Positions 60,675 through 64,000 of a stretch of DNA of 64,000 nt are shown piece by piece (the first letter of the stretch is position 1; every line of letters starts with the position of its first letter). The stretch comes from an uncultured Rhodospirillales bacterium (GTDB lineage: Bacteria > Pseudomonadota > Alphaproteobacteria > Acetobacterales > Acetobacteraceae). Where the stretch lies: NCBI GenBank assembly GCA_903893975.1, contig CAITOL010000106.1:1-64000 (forward strand), written 5' to 3'. The notes beneath the pieces were generated by a model that did not search any database, was not told the DNA's origin, and saw nothing but the letters and a program-made list of their open reading frames with translations. Made by a program: the position numbers and the translations under genes.

Positions 60675-61286
60675 TCAATCCCCGAGGACGCCAGCGTCTC
60701 TCAGATAGGCAAAAAGCGGCAAGAGCGGCAAGCCGATGATGGCACTGTGTTCACCCTGGACGTCGGCGAATAATTGCAGGCCTGGACCCTCTAGGCGGTA
60801 GGCGCCGACGGTGTTGGTCAGGTGGTCGGCCTCCTCGGCCAAATAGGTTTCGAGCCAGGCATCGGAGAAATTCCGCATGGTGAGTTGCGGTTTGGCCACG
60901 TGTTGCCAGACGATTTGGCCGTGGTACTGGCAGATGACCGCAGTGACGAGGGTATGGGTTTGGCCGCGCAAATGCTGCAAATGCTGGCGGGCTTCGGCCA
61001 CATCCCGGGGTTTGTCGAACCAATTGGCGCCGCAGACTAGGAGTTGGTCGCAGCCGATCACCAGGGCATCGGGCGCTTGCGGAGCGATTTTAGCTGCCTT
61101 CAGGGTGGCGAGGCGCAAGGCGGTTGCGTCGGCGCCCCAGGCTTCGGCCTGGGCTTGGCGCTTAATCGCGGCTTCGTCGATATGGGCGGGCAGGGCGGTA
61201 AACGTCAGCCCAGCGGCTTGCAGCAGCGCGGCGCGATAGCGCGATTGGCTGGCGAGGATCAGGTGTGGACCAGATTGCAGGCTCAT
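60675..61286 (-). CDS. maf: Maf-family nucleoside triphosphate pyrophosphatase
   Basis: 203 residues. The substrate loop [15 protein letters not shown] (SxSxRxxLL) and the catalytic block [18 protein letters not shown] followed by [14 protein letters not shown] identify a Maf protein, which hydrolyses damaged or modified nucleotides such as methylated or pyrimidine NTPs. ATG at 61286 overlaps the ppsR stop (ATGA), the usual alphaproteobacterial ppsR-maf pair. Confidence 0.95.
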   Translation of the reverse strand: MSLQSGPHLILASQSRYRAALLQAAGLTFTALPAHIDEAAIKRQAQAEAWGADATALRLATLKAAKIAPQAPDALVIGCDQLLVCGANWFDKPRDVAEARQHLQHLRGQTHTLVTAVICQYHGQIVWQHVAKPQLTMRNFSDAWLETYLAEEADHLTNTVGAYRLEGPGLQLFADVQGEHSAIIGLPLLPLFAYLRDAGVLGD

Positions 61287-62149
61287 GGCGTGGCTTTTCG
61301 CCGGGTGTGCCAGGTTTCCATCAGATGCAGCACGGTGGCCGAAGTTTCCTCGATCGAGCGGCGGGTGACGTCGATCATCGGCCAGCCACGCTTGGCGCAG
61401 AGGCGTTTGGCCCAGAGCAGTTCCGCCCGCACGGCTTCCGGGTCCACATAATCGGTGCTGCTGCCGCGCGATACTTCGGGGCTGCCGGACGCGATCATGC
61501 GCAAGCGGTTGCGGCGGATATCAATCAGCGCCTCCGGGTCGATGCTCAGCCCGATCACCGGACAATGCGGATTTTCCAGGCCGGGTGGCTCCGGCGTTCC
61601 GGGCACCAGCGGGATATTGGCGGCTTTGATGCCGCGATTGGCCAGGTAAAAGCAGGTGGGGGTTTTCGAGCTGCGCGATACGCCAACCAGCACCACATCG
61701 GCTTCCGCAATGCCAGACTGCGCCTGACCGTCATCATGCGCCAGGATGTAGTGCATGGCGTCGATCCGTTTGAAATACGCCGCATCCAGCACATATTGCT
61801 TGCCCGGCCGGGCCGTGGCCTGGTGGCCGAACTGGCTTTGCAGCATCGCCAGCACAGGGTCCAGCACATGCACCAGCGGCAGGTTGAGCCGCTGCGCCGC
61901 CACATCCAGCTCCGACCGCATGCCCATTTCCACCAGCGTGGACAGGATCGGTCCCGGCTCAGCCTCAATCCCGTCGATCACGCGGTGCAGTTGGAAGCGG
62001 GTGCGGATCAGGCTCCATCGGTGATGGACGATCGTGCTCTCCTCCTTGCTCTCCTCAAACTGGGCCAGGGTGGCGCGCAGGATGGAGTTCAAAGTCTCCC
62101 CGGTGGCGTCGGACACCAGGTGCAAGTGGAGGGGTTGAATGTCGGTCAT
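61283..62149 (-). CDS. ppsR: Pyruvate, water/phosphate dikinase regulatory protein
   Basis: 288 residues. It begins [20 protein letters not shown] and has the P-loop-like [20 protein letters not shown], both typical of the DUF299 kinase-pyrophosphorylase family that controls PEP synthase or pyruvate phosphate dikinase. ATG at 62149 fits the family; a longer frame reaches 62380 through the putative origin. As in Rickettsia (RP001) and Caulobacter, it is divergent from hemE. Confidence 0.94.
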   Translation of the reverse strand: MTDIQPLHLHLVSDATGETLNSILRATLAQFEESKEESTIVHHRWSLIRTRFQLHRVIDGIEAEPGPILSTLVEMGMRSELDVAAQRLNLPLVHVLDPVLAMLQSQFGHQATARPGKQYVLDAAYFKRIDAMHYILAHDDGQAQSGIAEADVVLVGVSRSSKTPTCFYLANRGIKAANIPLVPGTPEPPGLENPHCPVIGLSIDPEALIDIRRNRLRMIASGSPEVSRGSSTDYVDPEAVRAELLWAKRLCAKRGWPMIDVTRRSIEETSATVLHLMETWHTRRKATP

Positions 62150-62449
62150 CGACAGAGGATAGCGGGGATAAGCGGCAAGATCATCCCCAAGCGCATTTTG
62201 GGGCTCTGGATTGTTTGGGATAACTGTCGTGTTGGCGCGCGACGGGATAAAAGAGGGTGCTCGGTTGCCATTTTGGCGGACAATTTTTGATGTTTGGTTG
62301 GAATCAACCGATTGGACGGCAAACATGCTGTGGACAGATTTGGGGTACACTGGCGCCGAGCGGGGTACCACGTTATCCACAGGGCCATCTAACCCTGCAT
62401 CCCTTATAAAGATTCTATCTTCTTCTTAGATGAGCGTCGCGGAGACCTT
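62150..62449. other. Putative chromosomal origin of replication (oriC)
   Basis: This 300-base gap between ppsR and hemE, outward-facing genes, matches the conserved oriC site of Caulobacter and Rickettsia. It holds a perfect DnaA box TTATCCACA at 62373-62381, three more TTATCC cores on the minus strand (62166-62171, 62218-62223, 62245-62250), a weaker TGTGGACAG at 62329, GANTC methylation sites at 62301 and 62411, and AT-rich stretches near 62268-62300 and 62401-62430. The hemE promoter must also lie here. No gene is seen. Confidence 0.6.
62373..62381 (+). promoter_or_regulatory. Consensus DnaA box
   Basis: TTATCCACA is an exact match to the strong DnaA-binding consensus. It lies 69 bases before hemE and is the best of several TTATCC cores in the gap. 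Confidence 0.7.
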
Positions 62450-63466
62450 ATGACCAAGAACGTGCTGCGTGTGCTGTCCGGTGAAACTGTTTGGCCGCCG
62501 CCGGTTTGGATGCTGCGACAGGCTGGACGGTATTTGCCGGAATATCGGGAAATCCGGGCTGGGTGCCGGGATTTCATCGACCTGGCGACGACACCGGCGA
62601 AGGCGGCCGAAGTGACGCTGCAACCGGTGCGGCGGTTTGGGATGGATGCGGCGATTTTGTTCAGCGACATCCTGATGGTGCCGTGGGCGCTGGGGCAGGG
62701 GCTGACGTTTGAAGCCGGGGAAGGGCCGCAACTACCGCCGATCCGCGATGCGGCCGGAGTGGCGGCGTTGAATCTGGGCAAAGTTGAGGCCGCGATCGCG
62801 CCGATTTTAGAAACGGTGCGGTTAGTGGCGCAGGGCGTCGGCGCGGCGACGCTGATCGGCTTTGCCGGCAGCCCGTTTACGGTGGCCTGCTACATGGTCG
62901 AAGGGCATGGATCGAAGGAATTCGCGGCGACACGAACCATGGCGCATGCCGAGCCGGCGTTGTTTGCGGCGCTGATGGCTAAGGTGGAAGCGGCGACGAT
63001 TATCTATCTGAACGCGCAAATCGATGCTGGCGCGGAAGCGGTGATGTTGTTTGACAGTTGGGCGGGCATGCTGTCGCCGAACCAGTTTCGCCAATGGGTG
63101 ATAGCGCCAACGGCACGGATTGTGCGGGCGATCCGCCAGGCGCATCCAGGGATCAAAGTGATCGGCTTTCCGCGGCTCTCCGGCATGATGGTGGGGGAAT
63201 ATGCGCAGAAGACCGGGGTGGATGCGGTGCACATGGATACCGCGATGGACCCGGTGATGGCCGCGGATGCGGCTGGGATTGCGATGCAGGGAAACTTGGA
63301 CCCGCTGGCGGTGTTGGCGGGCGGGGACGGATTGAAGGTTGAGGTTGCCGGGATTTTGGCGGCGATGCGCGGCCGGCGGCATATTTTCAATCTTGGGCAT
63401 GGAATTTTGCCGCCGACGCCGATCGCGCATGTCGAAGCGATGCTGGCCCAGGTGCGCGCCCGATGA
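62450..63466 (+). CDS. hemE: Uroporphyrinogen decarboxylase
   Basis: 338 residues. It starts close to the signature PPVWMLRQAGRYLPEYREIR and contains LIGFAGSPFTVACYMVEGHG and DLxxW-like AVMLFDSWAGMLSPNQF, with the C-terminal GNLDPLAVLAGGDGLKVEV. It decarboxylates uroporphyrinogen III to coproporphyrinogen III in haem synthesis. The stop overlaps the hemH start (ATGA), coupling two haem genes next to the putative origin. Confidence 0.98.
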   Translation: MTKNVLRVLSGETVWPPPVWMLRQAGRYLPEYREIRAGCRDFIDLATTPAKAAEVTLQPVRRFGMDAAILFSDILMVPWALGQGLTFEAGEGPQLPPIRDAAGVAALNLGKVEAAIAPILETVRLVAQGVGAATLIGFAGSPFTVACYMVEGHGSKEFAATRTMAHAEPALFAALMAKVEAATIIYLNAQIDAGAEAVMLFDSWAGMLSPNQFRQWVIAPTARIVRAIRQAHPGIKVIGFPRLSGMMVGEYAQKTGVDAVHMDTAMDPVMAADAAGIAMQGNLDPLAVLAGGDGLKVEVAGILAAMRGRRHIFNLGHGILPPTPIAHVEAMLAQVRAR

Positions 63467-64000
63467 GCAAACCCCGTATTGCTGTGGTGTTGTTCAATCT
63501 GGGCGGGCCGGATCGACCGGAGGCGATTAAGCCGTTTTTGCTCAATCTGTTTAGCGATCCGGCTATTTTGCGGGTCCCGTTTTTTGTGCGCCCGCTGCTG
63601 GCGCGGATTATCGCCCGCGCCCGGGTGAAACCGGCGACGGAAAACTACGCGTTACTTGGGGGCAAATCGCCCTTGTTGGAACTGACGGAAGCGCAAGCGC
63701 GCGCGCTTGAGGAGGCGTTGCCTGAGTTTGAGACGCGCTGCTTTGTCGCCATGCGGTATTGGCACCCGTTTGCGGCGCAAACCGTGCGCGAGGTTCGGGA
63801 CTGGAACCCGGACGAGATTGTGCTGCTGCCGCTCTATCCACAGTATTCCACTACCACGACGGGAAGTTCGCTCACCGACTGGCGGGCTGCGGCCGCGGCG
63901 GCGGGGTTGGCCAAACCGGTGACCAGCCTGTGCTGCTATCACGATCACCCTGGCTTTATCGCGGCGACGGCGGCGATGGTGCGGCAGAGTTACGAGGCTG
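63463..64000 (+). CDS. hemH: Ferrochelatase, 5' part
   Basis: The first 179 residues are in the window; the gene runs past its end. The start MSKPRIAVVLFNLGGPDRPE and the blocks NYALLGGKSPLLELTEAQAR, MRYWHPFAAQTVREV and LLPLYPQYSTTTTGSSL are typical of ferrochelatase, which inserts iron into protoporphyrin IX at the membrane. ATG at 63463 overlaps the hemE stop. Confidence 0.97.
   Translation, partial: MSKPRIAVVLFNLGGPDRPEAIKPFLLNLFSDPAILRVPFFVRPLLARIIARARVKPATENYALLGGKSPLLELTEAQARALEEALPEFETRCFVAMRYWHPFAAQTVREVRDWNPDEIVLLPLYPQYSTTTTGSSLTDWRAAAAAAGLAKPVTSLCCYHDHPGFIAATAAMVRQSYEA

Noticed and set aside
62150-62380. Longer ppsR reading through the gap to 62380
   Set aside because: Family N-termini match from 62149; the extension would cross the DnaA box region and has no conserved residues.

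Overview
This window is high-GC DNA from an alphaproteobacterium, most likely Acetobacteraceae or a close relative in Rhodospirillales. Supporting features are the hpnA-G hopanoid operon, flagellin control by FlaF and FlbT, a hemE/ppsR gene pair of the kind that flanks alphaproteobacterial replication origins, and dispersed palindromic repeats. The family-level placement is inference; the class is much safer. About 67 protein genes, one tRNA gene (Pro, anticodon CGG) and the SRP RNA are visible. Genes are tightly packed, with many 4-base ATGA-type stop/start overlaps.

Layout. 1-384: 3' part of rdgB. 499-3634: a CUT1 sugar ABC transporter with two permeases and a binding protein but no ATPase. 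3679-11304: leftward hopanoid operon hpnA-B-C-D-E-shc-hpnG, preceded by an alpha/beta hydrolase and a phosphodiesterase-family gene (11351-13791). 13966-21289: rightward six-gene hyfBCEFGI-like operon. 21286-25452: P1 peptidase/SDR pair, a TMEM175-like protein, two c-type cytochromes and a LOG-family protein. 25509-25585: tRNA-Pro. 25628-29910: ugpBAEC glycerol-3-phosphate transporter. 30016-41128: apt, then a flagellar block (FlaG-like ORF, TPR/ATP-grasp gene, flaF, flagellin, flbT, flgL, flgK, flgE, fliK, flgD). 41135-55271: housekeeping genes (holC, pepA, cysQ, tsaC/sua5, psd, pssA, purD, xseA, a rlmM-like gene, pip and others). 55519-58448: recR, ybaB, dnaX, ffs. 58561-64000: nudC, a small lipoprotein, an FMN-binding PPOX protein, maf, ppsR, a probable oriC, hemE and hemH (cut by the window end).

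Main points of interest. (1) The hyf-like operon encodes a complex-I/group-4-hydrogenase-type membrane module whose large subunit has lost all four NiFe-binding cysteines (CGIC became SGDS; CYSC became SYSG), while the small subunit keeps its Fe-S cysteines. It is therefore an energy-converting-hydrogenase-related (Ehr) complex of unknown substrate, not a hydrogenase. (2) Six copies of an intergenic element, made of two different A/T-stemmed hairpins around a GC-rich spacer, sit between genes, several inside operons, including between the large and small subunit genes of the Ehr complex. (3) The ppsR-hemE gap has a perfect DnaA box, further TTATCC cores and GANTC sites, and matches the conserved oriC context of Caulobacter and Rickettsia. 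(4) Two divergent, near-consensus sigma-54 promoters drive flgE and fliK. (5) A TPR/ATP-grasp protein of unknown function lies in the flagellar block.
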